Shown here in pieces: positions 16,441 through 25,999 of a stretch of 64,000 nt of DNA. Position numbers and translations under genes: made by a program. Source of the stretch: Bog-756 sp963734395 (lineage in GTDB: Bacteria > Actinomycetota > Acidimicrobiia > Acidimicrobiales > RAAP-2). The stretch spans positions 434,001-498,000 of the forward strand of contig CAVTGY010000002.1 of NCBI GenBank assembly GCA_963734395.1, read 5' to 3'. Each line of letters opens with the position of its first letter. Position 1 is the first letter of the stretch. The notes under the pieces are model-generated. The model was not told where the DNA came from. It saw nothing but the letters and a program-made list of their open reading frames with translations, and did no database searches.

Positions 16441-18058
16441 ATGGTCATTCGCCCGATCACCCAGTTGGTCAAGCTCCTCACGAGCGTCGCCGTCGGGACC
16501 TTGCTCGTGACAGGCGGGTTGCAATCTCTCAGTCTGTATCCGGCTGTGGCGGCCAGTACAGACCAATCAACGGCCTCTTTGTTTGCGTGGGGATACAACG
16601 GCACCGGCCAGTTGGGAAACGGATCCGTCCTTAACTCGAGCGACCTGCCGGTCCGGGTTTTGTTTCCGTCCGACGTGACCCCGACTGCCGTTGCCGGCAA
16701 TTACAGCGACGGCTACGCCATTGGATCGAACGGAAGTCTGTACGCTTGGGGTAGCAACGAGGCTCTCGGGGATGGCCCTCGACACCATGGTTCGAAGAGG
16801 CCGGTGGCTATTTCCCTCCCTGTCGGCGTCACGCCGACGGCGATCGCCGCGGGCAGCGGAAGCGGGGCGGATGCGTACGCGATCGGCTCCGACGGAAACC
16901 TCTATGCCTGGGGCGACAACACCCATGGTCAACTGGGCAGCGGTGGCAGCGGTGGCAACAGCGACGTGCCGGTTAAGGTCCTGCTGCCTCTCGGAGTGAC
17001 CCCCACCGCAGTCGCATCCGCAGGGGACTCCGCCTACGCCATCGGCTCCGATGGCAATCTATATGCCTGGGGTTACAACCAGTTTGGCGCACTCGGAGTC
17101 GGCTTGGCAGCCGACCCCGTCACGGGCATCGATACGCCGACGAAGGTACTGCTTCCGTCAGGAGTGTTCGCGAAGGCCGTCGCCGCCAATGGCCAGGGGG
17201 ACATCTATGCCAGCGCCTACGCCATCGGTTCCGACGGAAAACTTTACGCGTGGGGCGACAACGTATTTGGACAACTGGGTATTGGCGCGGTCGGTTCAGG
17301 CCCTGAGAACTGCCAGAACCTTCAAGCCGATCCTTCCAGAGACTCGCCCGTACCGGTATCTCTCCCCGCCGGCACCACTCCGGTGAGCATCGCCGCAGGC
17401 GTCTTCGACGGCTTCGTGCTGAGTGCGGGGGACACTCTTTACGGTTGGGGTGGCAACTCCGGCGGGGAGCTAGCCTCTGGTTCACCGACCGATTGTGTGC
17501 CTGCGCCGCTGCAGATCTCGCTTCCATCATCGGTTACCCCGACGTCGATTGAAGCGGGACATGACAATGGCTACGCCATTGGCTCCGACGGAAACCTCTA
17601 TGCCTGGGGCGACAACGTCGACGGTCAGCTTGGCGACGGCCTGGCCTCCGGCCCGGACACCTGCGGACAGAGTCTCTTGCAGTACAACGCCAGTGCCGGT
17701 CTCTCTTCCTTCAGGGGCTATCAACGCCGTGAGCGGGGGATTTGATACTGCGTATGCGATCGTCTCGACGAATCGGCTCCGCATCACCACCGCGTCCCTG
17801 CCTCCCGGCAAGGTTGGGGCCCCCTACTCGGTCGCCTTTACGGCCACCGGAGGCAACCCGCCCTACAGGTGGGGCAAGTTCGGCGGCGGTCGGCTACCCC
17901 CGGGCCTTTCCTTCTCCTCGGTCGGAGTGCTTTCGGGCACCCCGATCAAGGCAGGGATTTGGTCGGTGACCTTCCACGTCCGAGATACGAAGATCGCATT
18001 CGAGTTGCCCTCCAACAAGGCCTACGCCACTCTCACCATTACCATCACCATCACTTAG
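16441..18058 (+). CDS. exported RCC1-repeat protein with C-terminal Ig module (frame break near 17690)
   Basis: Starts MVIRPITQLVKLLTSVAVGT with a signal peptide (cleavage near AVAAS). Six to seven RCC1 repeats follow, each with YAIGSDGNLYAWGDN and a QLG(N/S/D)G turn, spaced 50-70 residues. The first frame ends in unrelated residues after LLQYNAS. Continuation VPVSLPSGAINAVSGGFDTA is in the next frame, so one indel near 17690 splits it. The last ~90 residues are a putative Ig module (LPPGKVGAPYS, GGNPPYRW, LPPGLSFSSVGVLSG) like the one ending the upstream gene. RCC1 proteins outside eukaryotes form seven-bladed propellers of unclear role; this one is exported. Confidence 0.82.
16579..17660 (+). 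repeat. RCC1-type coding repeats
   Basis: Recurring units encode ID/SDGNLYAWG followed by a Gly-rich turn; near-identical 20-bp blocks (tatgcctggggcgacaac) occur near 16901 and 17601. Unit length varies from about 150 to 200 bp. Confidence 0.75.
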
Positions 18059-18110
18059 AGAGGCCAGGTGCTGCCCGAGCTCACATTTGGCGGTGGGTCG
18101 GCCGTCAGGC

Positions 18111-18944
18111 TCAGCTCATGAGGTGATTTGCGCACGTGCCGCCGTCGGCATTGCTATTCGTGCCGTCTGGACAAGTGGTATCCCCCCAGACGACAGTGGA
18201 CAGATCGGTGTTGAAGAATGCTCCGGTCAGGTTTGCATCCCCAAAGTTCGCGTTGGTCAACGTCGCGCCTGCGAAGTCGGCGTTGGTGAGATCGGAGTAG
18301 AGAAACTGGGCCCCTGACGCGGTCACCAAGTAGAAGTTCGAACCGGTTAGTTCGGCGCTCGACAGGTTGGTGTTGGTCAGGTTTGCGGATGTGAAGTCTG
18401 AGTAGGGAGCGAAAAAGCCCTGGAGGTCCTGGTTGGAGAAATCACATCCCTCAAGATCTACCATTCCTCCCGAGGCGCTGCAGTCGACGACCGTTTCGGG
18501 CGGAATCTCCACCACCACGCCCTTCGTTTTCGTGCGCGTTCCGGTAACCGTGAGGTGGAACCGGTAGCGCAGGAGCGTGCAGCACCCATTGCCAGGAACA
18601 CTGACGGTGATGCTCACCGGCCCACTGCTGCACGGCACCGTGACGGGAAGACCGGAGGCGGGTTCTCCTTGGCGAGGGGTGACACCGGTGAACGTGCACG
18701 AAGTGGCCGTGCTGACCGTCGCCGAAAGAGTAAGTACCCCACCTGTCGCCGGCAGCGACGAGGGACTGGCGGAAAGATCTGACACTTGCGTCTTGGGTGG
18801 TTTTGGCACCCTCATATGGGAGGCCGCACCGGCTGAACCAGGCAGCACTGCGACCGTGCCGAGCGTGAGCGAGACGATCAGAACAGCGCAAAGTCCTGAC
18901 ACGTGCTTGCGCCGGAGCCCGTTATCGCGACCAGGCAGAACCAT
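18111..18944 (-). CDS. exported pentapeptide-repeat protein
   Basis: 277 residues from ATG 18944 (MVLPGRDNGLRRKHVSG), chosen for the AGGGGGATCGG site just upstream. A signal peptide runs to about GSAGAA. Residues 50-140 look like an Ig-type beta domain with two adjacent Cys (NGCCTLL). From about 155 on come pentapeptide repeats: DLEGCDFSNQDLQGFF, DFTSANLTNTNLSSAELTGS, DLTNADFAGATLTNANFGDA. They form a right-handed quadrilateral beta helix in known structures. A Cys-bearing tail ends the protein. Function unknown; an exported binding protein is likely. It faces the RCC1 gene convergently. Confidence 0.8.
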   Translation of the reverse strand: MVLPGRDNGLRRKHVSGLCAVLIVSLTLGTVAVLPGSAGAASHMRVPKPPKTQVSDLSASPSSLPATGGVLTLSATVSTATSCTFTGVTPRQGEPASGLPVTVPCSSGPVSITVSVPGNGCCTLLRYRFHLTVTGTRTKTKGVVVEIPPETVVDCSASGGMVDLEGCDFSNQDLQGFFAPYSDFTSANLTNTNLSSAELTGSNFYLVTASGAQFLYSDLTNADFAGATLTNANFGDANLTGAFFNTDLSTVVWGDTTCPDGTNSNADGGTCANHLMS

Positions 18945-19169
18945 TCCGATCCCCCTTTGTCCCACCGTCCCTCGCCACCCTTGCATGAGTCCCCATGGAT
19001 TGCAATCGCTGACCTGCGCGGTCACAGACAAACAGGTCCGCAGGATGGGTCAATTCGGGCCCCGACCTGCGCATCGGCGCCGCGCTATCGTTGCCCCGGG
19101 TTCGACGTTTGTGGGACCAATGGACCGAATTAGGGCACAACCAGGTACGTCTGGGCGGGAGGGACCACC

Positions 19170-20273
19170 ATGATCACGCGGCGCGCAGGACGACGGGCGA
19201 ACACGCGGCAGCGGAAGCCGGCCTGGCGCATCCGGGTTTCGGTTCTCGCCCTCTTCGGTTCGGCTCTGGTCGCAGCCCCGTTGGTCGGCAGCACGCCCGA
19301 TGCTTCGGCAACGCCGCTTCCGGCGACCGTCGAGGCGTGGATCTACCCCGGGAGCGTTGGCCAGCCCACCTGCGACGTACCGGCCGAGCTCTCGGCGCTC
19401 GCCTCCGATCCCATCGCCCTGCTCAAGCCCCAGTACTTGACCGTGAGGGGCAACGGGAAGCTCACCATCGACACCGCGGCCGAATTGCCGTGCAACGGTT
19501 TCAGCCCGGCCAACCTGGCTGAGGTCCGAGCGGCCGCCCATCAGGTCTACGTGACGGTCTCGGCCGGCTCGCACGCGACCAAGTCCCTTCTCGCGAGCAC
19601 CTCGAAGGAGTCGGCGGCGCTTACGGCCATCGAGTCGTTCGTCGCCTCGAATGGGCTCAACGGCGTCGACCTCGACTTCGAACCGAATGCCTGGAGCGCG
19701 GCGATGTGGTCCGCGTATATGGGCTTTGTCGGCGACCTGGCAGGCACGTTGAACCCCGAGGGGCGCGGCGTCGAAGTCGATCTCGAGCCCTTCACCACGA
19801 CTCCATGGGACGCCGAGCGCTACGGAAACGTCGCCTCAGCCGGTGCGCACCTGGTCGTCATGGCCTACGACCACGAGTACGCCGTCGCGTGCGCGCCGAT
19901 CACTCCGTACACCTGGCTCCAACAAGTGGTGGCCTACGCCCAGAGCCAGGTCCCAGCTTCCGATCTCACCGTCGGTCTTCCCTCCTACGGGTATACGACG
20001 ACGACTTGCCGCAGGGCTCAGCACATCACGTCGAACGTCGCCTACCTCACCATGCAGAGCGAGCCCGGCTTCCCGACCACCCCGACGGCCGTGGCAAGCC
20101 TGCGCGACCCGAGCTCCGGAGAGATCCGTTGGGAGTCGGACGGGGTGTCCTACGACTACGTCGATGCCACCGCGCTGAACGCCAAGCTCCAAACCGTGGA
20201 GAACATGGGCGTGACCGACGTGTCGGTGTGGAGCCTGGGTGGCGAACCCTGGTTCACCGGAAACCCGAGTTGA
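19170..20273 (+). CDS. secreted glycoside hydrolase family 18 (chitinase-like) protein
   Basis: 367 residues; GGGAGGGACCACC precedes the ATG. An Arg-rich n-region and a hydrophobic core end in a signal cleavage near DASAT (about 47). The catalytic motif DxDxE of GH18 is present as GVDLDFE (Asp167, Asp169, Glu171), and the later strand motifs MAYDHEY and VGLPSYGY and the C-terminal WSLGGE fit the TIM-barrel. Chitinases and endo-N-acetylglucosaminidases share this fold, as do SleL/YaaH-like peptidoglycan hydrolases, which this one may resemble more closely. It would act outside the cell on N-acetylglucosamine polymers. Confidence 0.85.
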   Translation: MITRRAGRRANTRQRKPAWRIRVSVLALFGSALVAAPLVGSTPDASATPLPATVEAWIYPGSVGQPTCDVPAELSALASDPIALLKPQYLTVRGNGKLTIDTAAELPCNGFSPANLAEVRAAAHQVYVTVSAGSHATKSLLASTSKESAALTAIESFVASNGLNGVDLDFEPNAWSAAMWSAYMGFVGDLAGTLNPEGRGVEVDLEPFTTTPWDAERYGNVASAGAHLVVMAYDHEYAVACAPITPYTWLQQVVAYAQSQVPASDLTVGLPSYGYTTTTCRRAQHITSNVAYLTMQSEPGFPTTPTAVASLRDPSSGEIRWESDGVSYDYVDATALNAKLQTVENMGVTDVSVWSLGGEPWFTGNPS

Positions 20274-20309
20274 GGCGGCCGCGGCGCAGCTGGCCATCGA
20301 ACTGTTGCT

Positions 20310-20723
20310 TCAGCTCCCGCGCCGACTCTGCATGCCTTGCTTAGCGGGGTCGAGTCCCCAGGCGACAATCCAGTCCGGCGTGATCCGGATGACTTCACGG
20401 CTCATGAATTGCACCGGAGGGTCAACGTCCGAAAGCGCCACCGCGGTGCCGCGGATCTCGAGGCCCCGCACCGTCCACGGGTCCATCGACACGAGGTCGT
20501 CGATGACCAGGGCGACCTGGGGGTTGGCCCGAACGTTGCGGAACTTCCGGGACGCGCCCATGGCCGCCCCGCCGATGACGACATCGCCGGTCTGCTCGTC
20601 GAGGAACACGCCAACCGGGTTGTTCTGGGGGGCACCGTTGGCATCCACGGTAGCCAGGCGGCCGAGAGGTTGGCTCTGCACGTAGGCCCGTTCGATGTCG
20701 GTCAAGGCGATCGTGGAGGTCAT
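20310..20723 (-). CDS. PPOX-class split-barrel F420/flavin-dependent protein
   Basis: 137 residues from ATG 20723. The pattern LGRLATVDANGAPQNNPVGV, GDVVIGGAAMGASRKFRNVR, VALVIDDLVSMDPWTVRGLE, IRGTAVAL is that of the actinobacterial pyridoxamine-phosphate-oxidase-like family; many members bind F420 rather than FMN. The substrate is unknown. The C-terminus after WIVAWGLDP is basic and disordered. Minus strand, alone, convergent with the GH18 gene. Confidence 0.82.
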   Translation of the reverse strand: MTSTIALTDIERAYVQSQPLGRLATVDANGAPQNNPVGVFLDEQTGDVVIGGAAMGASRKFRNVRANPQVALVIDDLVSMDPWTVRGLEIRGTAVALSDVDPPVQFMSREVIRITPDWIVAWGLDPAKQGMQSRRGS

Positions 20724-20822
20724 GGCCGCAGCTTAGGACTCGTACCTTGTCCCGGGTCGGTGACCTGAAAGCCCCGGTCAACCTGAGGCGACGGCTGAAG
20801 CACCGCTCCGTTCCGCTCGGAT

Positions 20823-21467
20823 CTAGGAGGACCGGCGGGCCAGAACGTACGCCCGATGTGTCTCGACTTCCTCCGGATAGTTCGTTCGTTCCAGCCGAGC
20901 CTCTACGACGAACCCCATCCCCTCCAGGGTCTCGATCAACGCATCGGGCTCGAAGAACCGGAAGTCGACGTCGACTTCGTTTCCCCACCAGTCGGAGCGG
21001 TGGAGTACCTCAGAGCCCATATGGAACGACAAGAGAAGAAGTCCGGAGGGTCGCAACGCTCGGTGAAATTCGGAGAACGCAGGCCGCAGTTCCGTAGGCC
21101 CGAGATGGATGATCGAGTAGAAAGCGACAGCCGATCCGAACTCAGCATCCGACGCCGGAAGAGAGAGAAGGTCTCCCTCACGGAACTCGACCTCAGGGTG
21201 CGCTTGGCGACCGACCTCGATCATTTTGGGCGAGAGGTCGATGCCGACCGACGAGGCGCCGTGGTCAACCAGCCAAGCTGCCACGTGTCCGGGACCGCAG
21301 CCCAGGTCGGCAATAGGCGCTGACCCATCGGACTGTTCGATGAGGGCCGCCAGCAATGCACGGTCCAGTGGTTTGTGATTCAGTTCGTCACTGAAATGCG
21401 CTGCATAGTCTCGAGCGACTGCGTTGTAGCTGTCGCGGATCCGATCGTGCTCGGACGCTTTCGACAC
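20823..21467 (-). CDS. class I SAM-dependent methyltransferase
   Basis: 214 residues. HDRIRDSYNAVARDYAAHF opens the protein. Motif I is IADLGCGPGHVAAWL, the acidic loop is GIDLSPKMIEVGRQ, motif III is FREGDLLSLPASDAEF, and SAVAFYSIIHLGPTELRPAF is the motif IV region. The methyltransferase 11/25 type is clear; the substrate is not. It is followed closely by the lipoprotein gene on the same strand (its stop at 21477 precedes this gene's start), so the two may be cotranscribed. Confidence 0.82.
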   Translation of the reverse strand: MSKASEHDRIRDSYNAVARDYAAHFSDELNHKPLDRALLAALIEQSDGSAPIADLGCGPGHVAAWLVDHGASSVGIDLSPKMIEVGRQAHPEVEFREGDLLSLPASDAEFGSAVAFYSIIHLGPTELRPAFSEFHRALRPSGLLLLSFHMGSEVLHRSDWWGNEVDVDFRFFEPDALIETLEGMGFVVEARLERTNYPEEVETHRAYVLARRSS

Positions 21468-21476
21468 TGCGCCTGG

Positions 21477-22023
21477 TCAGTTGTCGGCGAGGGCGACCGT
21501 GGCCAGAGCCTCCACCGGGGCTATGGCACCCGGGGCCTGGGCCGCGACGAGGGTCCGGCTGGCATTGGAATAGGCATTCACAATGGAACGGCCGGCCGTG
21601 GTCATTCCGAATGCTCCATCGCCAACACCGGAGATCGCCGGCATGGCGGGTGCCCCGGGGGCGTGGGCCACTTGTCCGGCGAAAATTGTTGCCGATTGGT
21701 GCGCAAAGATGGTCACTCCGGCATTTCCGCCGGCACCCGTGTACTCGCAGACGACACCGCCACCGGGCGTCGATGTCTGGATCGGGCCGCTATAGGACCC
21801 GCCAAGCGCGGTCTCCGCTTGGGCCAGCGTCGGGCATTTGGCGGCACCGGTGGTCACAGCCCCGGTGGTCGTCGTGGTTGCCGGCGGCGCGGTGGTTGCC
21901 GGCGCCGACGGTGGTCGGCGAGGACGTCGGACTGGTGGTAGGGCTGGTGCTCCCCGAAGTGCAGCCCGCCAGGAGCAGGCCGATCAGCAAGGCGCCGGCC
22001 GCCAAGGGCACTCGCTTGTTCAT
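21477..22023 (-). CDS. lipoprotein of unknown function (frame break near 21860-21900)
   Basis: ATG 22023 starts MNKRVPLAAGALLIGLLLAG followed by the lipobox Cys (LLAGC), then a Ser/Thr-Pro-rich linker. The first frame becomes Asn/His/Arg-rich after TTVGAGN, while the second (TTGAAKCPTLAQAETALGG through to ALADN) continues as a plausible extracellular domain with two Cys and a VGDGAFGM motif. An indel in the low-complexity Thr/Ala linker joins them. Predicted to be anchored to the outer face of the membrane. The C-terminal domain resembles small DUF3558-type lipoprotein domains, but I do not assign it. Confidence 0.65.
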
Positions 22024-22253
22024 GGCCACGACCCTAGGACCCCGTCGTTCATCTGACAAGGGAAAGCGGGCGACCGCGCAGAGCCGGGCTGGTCGTCAAT
22101 AAGCGTGAGGACCCAACCGCAGGATCACTGCTAGCCTCTGGGGCCGAAGCGTCGGCACTCCGGTGATAATGGCGCATCAGGGACATATCGGGCTGTGCTG
22201 TGTAACGTCGTTTTCTCGGAGGGGCTTCCCGATGATCGCGACAGGGGAGACCG

Positions 22254-22637
22254 ATGACCGTTGAACAAACAGTGGGGCGTCCAGTTGGCAAGGTACGAAG
22301 CGCAGTTGCCGTGATCTTGCTCTCCATCATCACCCTGGGCATCTACGGGCTCTATTGGCAGTATTCCTCGTTCAAGGAGCTGAAGGGCTACTCAGGCGAA
22401 GGCATCGGTGGGGGCTTCGGCCTCGTGTTTGCCATTCTGCTGGGGATTGTCAATGTCTTCATGCTGCCCCTGGAAGTGGGCAAACTCTATTCCCGTGAGG
22501 GGCAGCCCGAGCCGGTGACCGCCCTCACCGGCTTCTGGGTGTTCCTGCCGTTCGTTGGATGGATCATTTGGGTAGTCAAGACCCAAGGCCGGTTGAACGA
22601 CTTCTGGCTCGCCCATGGGGCGATGGCCCCTTCGTAG
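22254..22637 (+). CDS. DUF4234 membrane protein
   Basis: 127 residues with GGGGAGACCG before the ATG. KVRSAVAVILLSIITLGIYG followed by LYWQYSSFKELKGY is the DUF4234 signature (a helix ending in LGIYGLYW and then a charged loop). Two more helices follow. The family is common in actinobacteria and firmicutes, and its function is unknown. Confidence 0.82.
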   Translation: MTVEQTVGRPVGKVRSAVAVILLSIITLGIYGLYWQYSSFKELKGYSGEGIGGGFGLVFAILLGIVNVFMLPLEVGKLYSREGQPEPVTALTGFWVFLPFVGWIIWVVKTQGRLNDFWLAHGAMAPS

Positions 22638-22686
22638 GAACCGGCCAACCGGCGTTGGGTCCCACCGGTCCACCGTTGTGGACCGG

Positions 22687-24190
22687 TCAGCGCGGGGGAC
22701 CTTCTCTCTCGATCTGTTGTCTGGTTCCGGGGGAGAACATACTGAGGCGGTCACTCTCGGTATCCCGGATCAGCGGCGCAACCACCTGGAGCGATGGGTA
22801 GACATAGGTCGACACCAGCGGTGATTGCTGCGAGACGGGAATCGCCGAAAGGTTGACGACTACCCGCGCACCGGTGTCCATCGTCCGTTGATGAATGACC
22901 GAGTTCTCGAGTCCGAACTTTGTCGAAGCCAGGACCTGGGCCACAAAGAACAGCACGGCTACCCCTGCGATTGCGATCTGCAACCGTCGATGTTGGAGGA
23001 AGCGGCGATCTTGGAAGTTCACAGCCGCGAGCCTTGGTATCAGATAAGCCGCCACGCCAAGGAGCAATAAGAGATTGGCCATGGTGTAACGGGAAGAAAG
23101 AGCCTGGTCGATGCCGAAGCTGACTCGCCCCAACGCGATGGACAGATCGAACAGGACAGCGAAGAGAATGAGTGCAGCCGGAAGAGGGGTACCTCGGACC
23201 TCGGGGTTCTCCCTACAGCAACCGATGAACACATAGATGGCAACCAGGGTCAGCGCCAGGCCGAGAAGTTCATGGGGCCGAAGCCCTACATGTCCCGGGA
23301 TCACGTTTCCTACCACGGCGAGAAAGTATTTGATCGTTCCCAACGGATGGTGAACAGCAAAACTCACCGAGCCGCCACCGGTGGCCCCGGGTTGGGTGTC
23401 GAATCCGTCCAAATAGACAGCGGTTGTGATGATTCCGGCAACCAACCACGCTCCACAAACGCGAATCGCCTGGTGACGATCGCGGATTCGCCAAGTGAGC
23501 ACCAATAACCCCATCGCCCACAGGATGAGACCTTGGAGCGAGGAATAGGAGGCAACGATCGCGAACCCGGCGGCAGCAGCGACGCCAAGCACCGTGATAC
23601 GTCTCCATGACAAGCAGAGGCACATGGCCATGGCGCAGAAAACAATCAGGTACCAGGCCAACTGGAATCCCCATAGACGCGTTCTCGAAGTCGGCGACGC
23701 TGAACCAGAGGACACCGAGGAGCAGGGTCAGCAGCGGACCAAGCTACCGCTTGGCGTAGATCCGGTAAAGCATGAGGAAGAAGACATAGCTGACCGAGAA
23801 GAGGGCGGCACTCAGGTACATGATCGACCTGGTATCGAAGTGCCCGTTCAGGGCAAAGAGAATGAAGATCAGGTTGGGGAAGAGCATGCGGTTCTCGTTG
23901 TGCTGTGCCCACAGCATGCTCCAGGTCAAATTGCCGTGAATCGCCGCATGGAGCATCGCCACGTCGCTCCACTGGTCCAAGTAGATGTAGTTGACTCCGT
24001 ATCGGGCGACGAATACGAAGTACAGGATGATGGGAACGACGGCCGCGGCGAACGTGGCAATGACGATCCGACGATGCCCATGCCGAGTTGCGGTGTCGGC
24101 AACACCGGGAACCCGAACGGTGGAGGTTCCGGTGCGGGCCGGGCCACCGTGGCTCCCCGGCGTGTCGAGTTGCCCTGCCTGGCTGGTCAT
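22687..24190 (-). pseudogene. large multi-pass membrane protein, glycosyltransferase-C/mannosyltransferase-like architecture, broken twice
   Basis: The N-terminal frame from about 24190 gives a first helix (VIATFAAAVVPIILYFVFV) and an extracellular loop YLDQWSDVAMLHAAIHGNLT with acidic residues where GT-C enzymes bind the metal-sugar complex. It stops at TAG near 23744. Beyond it the same frame reads on (LGPLLTLLLGVLWFSVADFE) and then shifts near 23683 into a third stretch that begins LWGFQLAWYLIVF. That stretch holds about eight more helices and a periplasmic C-terminal tail. So one stop codon and one frameshift interrupt a single protein of about 490 residues. It could be a decaying gene or two sequencing errors. 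No catalytic role can be proved. Confidence 0.65.
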
Positions 24191-24332
24191 AGTGTCCAGA
24201 ACTTAGTTTCACCGCCGTCGAGCCGAAGGGCGAACACTCCTCGGACGCGGTAACAGCGCACCGGCGCAACTCACGGGCTAGAAAGGAAGCCCAGCGTCGA
24301 TCCGACGACGCTCCCTGTGGGAATGAGAGGAG

Positions 24333-24815
24333 ATGATCATGACCACTCTCACGTACTCGGAGTCGATCTCCATCGATCGTTCGCCGGAGGACCTCTACGA
24401 CATGGTTGCCGATATATCCCGAATGGGGGCGTGGAGCCCTGTCTGTAGGGCGTGCTGGTGGGACGAGGGAGCCGGCCCTGAGGTGGGTGCTTGGTTCACC
24501 GGGCGAAACGAGCTACCCGAGCGAACATGGGAGACGCGATCAGAGATCGTCGCCGCCGACCGAGGTCGGGAGTTCGCATTCGTCGTCAATGGCACCTGGA
24601 CGCGGTGGGGATACGACTTCAGCCCGGTCGATGGGGGAACCCGGTTGACCGAGTCATGGGAATTCCTCCCCGGTGGCATCGCGATGTTCGAGGAGCGCTT
24701 CGGTGCTGACGCTGAGGCTCAGATCGCCAACCGGCTCGAACTTGCGAAGAAGGGAATCCCGACGACGCTCGCCGCGATCAAAAAGGATGCCGAAGCCGCC
24801 ATCGGGCGTGGCTAG
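24333..24815 (+). CDS. SRPBCC (polyketide cyclase/START-like) family protein
   Basis: 160 residues; GAGAGGAG overlaps the ATG at 24333, and a second ATG at 24339 has better spacing. TYSESISIDRSPEDLYDMVA and DISRMGAWSPVCRACWWDEG are the usual opening strand and helix, followed by strands FAFVVNGTWTRWGYDF and TRLTESWEF and a long C-terminal helix (IANRLELAKKGIPTTL). The fold binds hydrophobic ligands in a cavity; no catalytic residues can be named. The gene overlaps the stop of the convergent MFS gene by four bases. Confidence 0.82.
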   Translation: MIMTTLTYSESISIDRSPEDLYDMVADISRMGAWSPVCRACWWDEGAGPEVGAWFTGRNELPERTWETRSEIVAADRGREFAFVVNGTWTRWGYDFSPVDGGTRLTESWEFLPGGIAMFEERFGADAEAQIANRLELAKKGIPTTLAAIKKDAEAAIGRG

Positions 24816-25957
24816 GCCGTCGGCGGCCCGATCACCACAGGATGGCGTGATCCTTTCGGGACGACGGCGACGACCAGTGCGGCGACGGCCAGAAACCCCA
24901 ACGCAGCGCGCAGGCCCACCGCCTCGGCCACCCACCCCACCAGGGCTGGTCCAATGACCAGCCCGAGGTAGCCGACGGCGGTGACCGCCCCGACTACCGC
25001 ACTTGCTCGTGGGCGATCTCCACCCACCCGGGCGAGCAACAGGGGCCAGCACATCGAGATCCCCCCGGCGGCCACGACCAAGCCGACGGCCGCCATCACC
25101 GCGGTTGGAGCGGTGGCCAGAATCGCCACTCCCAGCGCCGCCGTCCCGGCCCCGATCGTCACGCCGCGGTCGGATCCTCTGCCTCCGACGATGGGTCCGA
25201 GGGTGTACCTGGCCACCGCGGCGATGGTGTAGCCCAGAACGGCGCCGCCCGCTCCGATGAGGAGGCCCGAGGCGAGGTGGGTCCGCAGAAACAGCACACC
25301 CCACAGCTCGATGCCTCCCTCCACCATGGCGGCAAGCGCGAACGCCGAAGCCAGCACCAGCAGCCGCTCGCGGCGGAGAAGCGAGAACGCTCCGCCCAAC
25401 GGTACGTGGTCGCCGGGTTCGCTTGCAGGGAGCGGGGCCCGGTAGCACACCATTGCCAATACGACAGAGACGATCGCCACAGCCAGCCACATCCAGCGCC
25501 ACGAGGCGCCCACTCCGAGCAGTAAGCCGGTCAGCGCAGCACCCACGGCGGCACCCGCATTGAACCGTGCGTGAAAGGCGACAAGCCGGCCGGGCTGGTC
25601 GGCCAAGGCCGCCGTGGCGGAGATGTTGATGGCGACGTCGATGAGACCTGCGATCGCCACCATGACGATGATCAGCAACCCCAACACCAGGGATATCCGG
25701 GCAGCGGCTCCGAGCGACAGAAGCAGCGCCCAGCCGACCAGTGACCAACCCAGCACCCTCCCGGTCCCGAAGCGCTGGCACAGCGCCCCACCGACGGCGT
25801 TGGTCACCGCGGCACCGACCAGCGCGAGCGAGAGAAGCAGCCCGAATCCCCCGTTGCTGAGATGGAGTGCCTGCTCCAGCTCGATTGCCGCCACCGCCCA
25901 GCTGCCCCAGAAGACGCCGAAGAGCACGAACACCCAGGCGACGGGACGGAGAGTCAC
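24812..25957 (-). CDS. MFS transporter (YbjJ/FucP-like, single-component)
   Basis: 381 residues from a GTG start at 25957. Twelve hydrophobic segments are evident; WAVAAIELEQALHLSNGGFG in the first loop and CQRFGTGRVLG between helices 2 and 3 are typical MFS features, as is AFHARFNAGAAVGAAL in helix 5. The group looks like Bacillus/actinobacterial YbjJ-type efflux or sugar transporters. The nitroreductase lies 42 bp upstream on the same strand, so the two are probably cotranscribed. Confidence 0.82.
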   Translation of the reverse strand: MTLRPVAWVFVLFGVFWGSWAVAAIELEQALHLSNGGFGLLLSLALVGAAVTNAVGGALCQRFGTGRVLGWSLVGWALLLSLGAAARISLVLGLLIIVMVAIAGLIDVAINISATAALADQPGRLVAFHARFNAGAAVGAALTGLLLGVGASWRWMWLAVAIVSVVLAMVCYRAPLPASEPGDHVPLGGAFSLLRRERLLVLASAFALAAMVEGGIELWGVLFLRTHLASGLLIGAGGAVLGYTIAAVARYTLGPIVGGRGSDRGVTIGAGTAALGVAILATAPTAVMAAVGLVVAAGGISMCWPLLLARVGGDRPRASAVVGAVTAVGYLGLVIGPALVGWVAEAVGLRAALGFLAVAALVVAVVPKGSRHPVVIGPPTA

Positions 25958-25999
25958 GATGCCTTTTATAGCCCCTGTGGCGTACGGCCCGGTCCTGGA

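Noticed and set aside
18030..18058. Poly-Thr/Ile codon run with caccatcaccatcact as an engineered His tag
   Set aside because: The frame of the gene reads Thr-Ile repeats, not His; it is the natural end of the Ig module.
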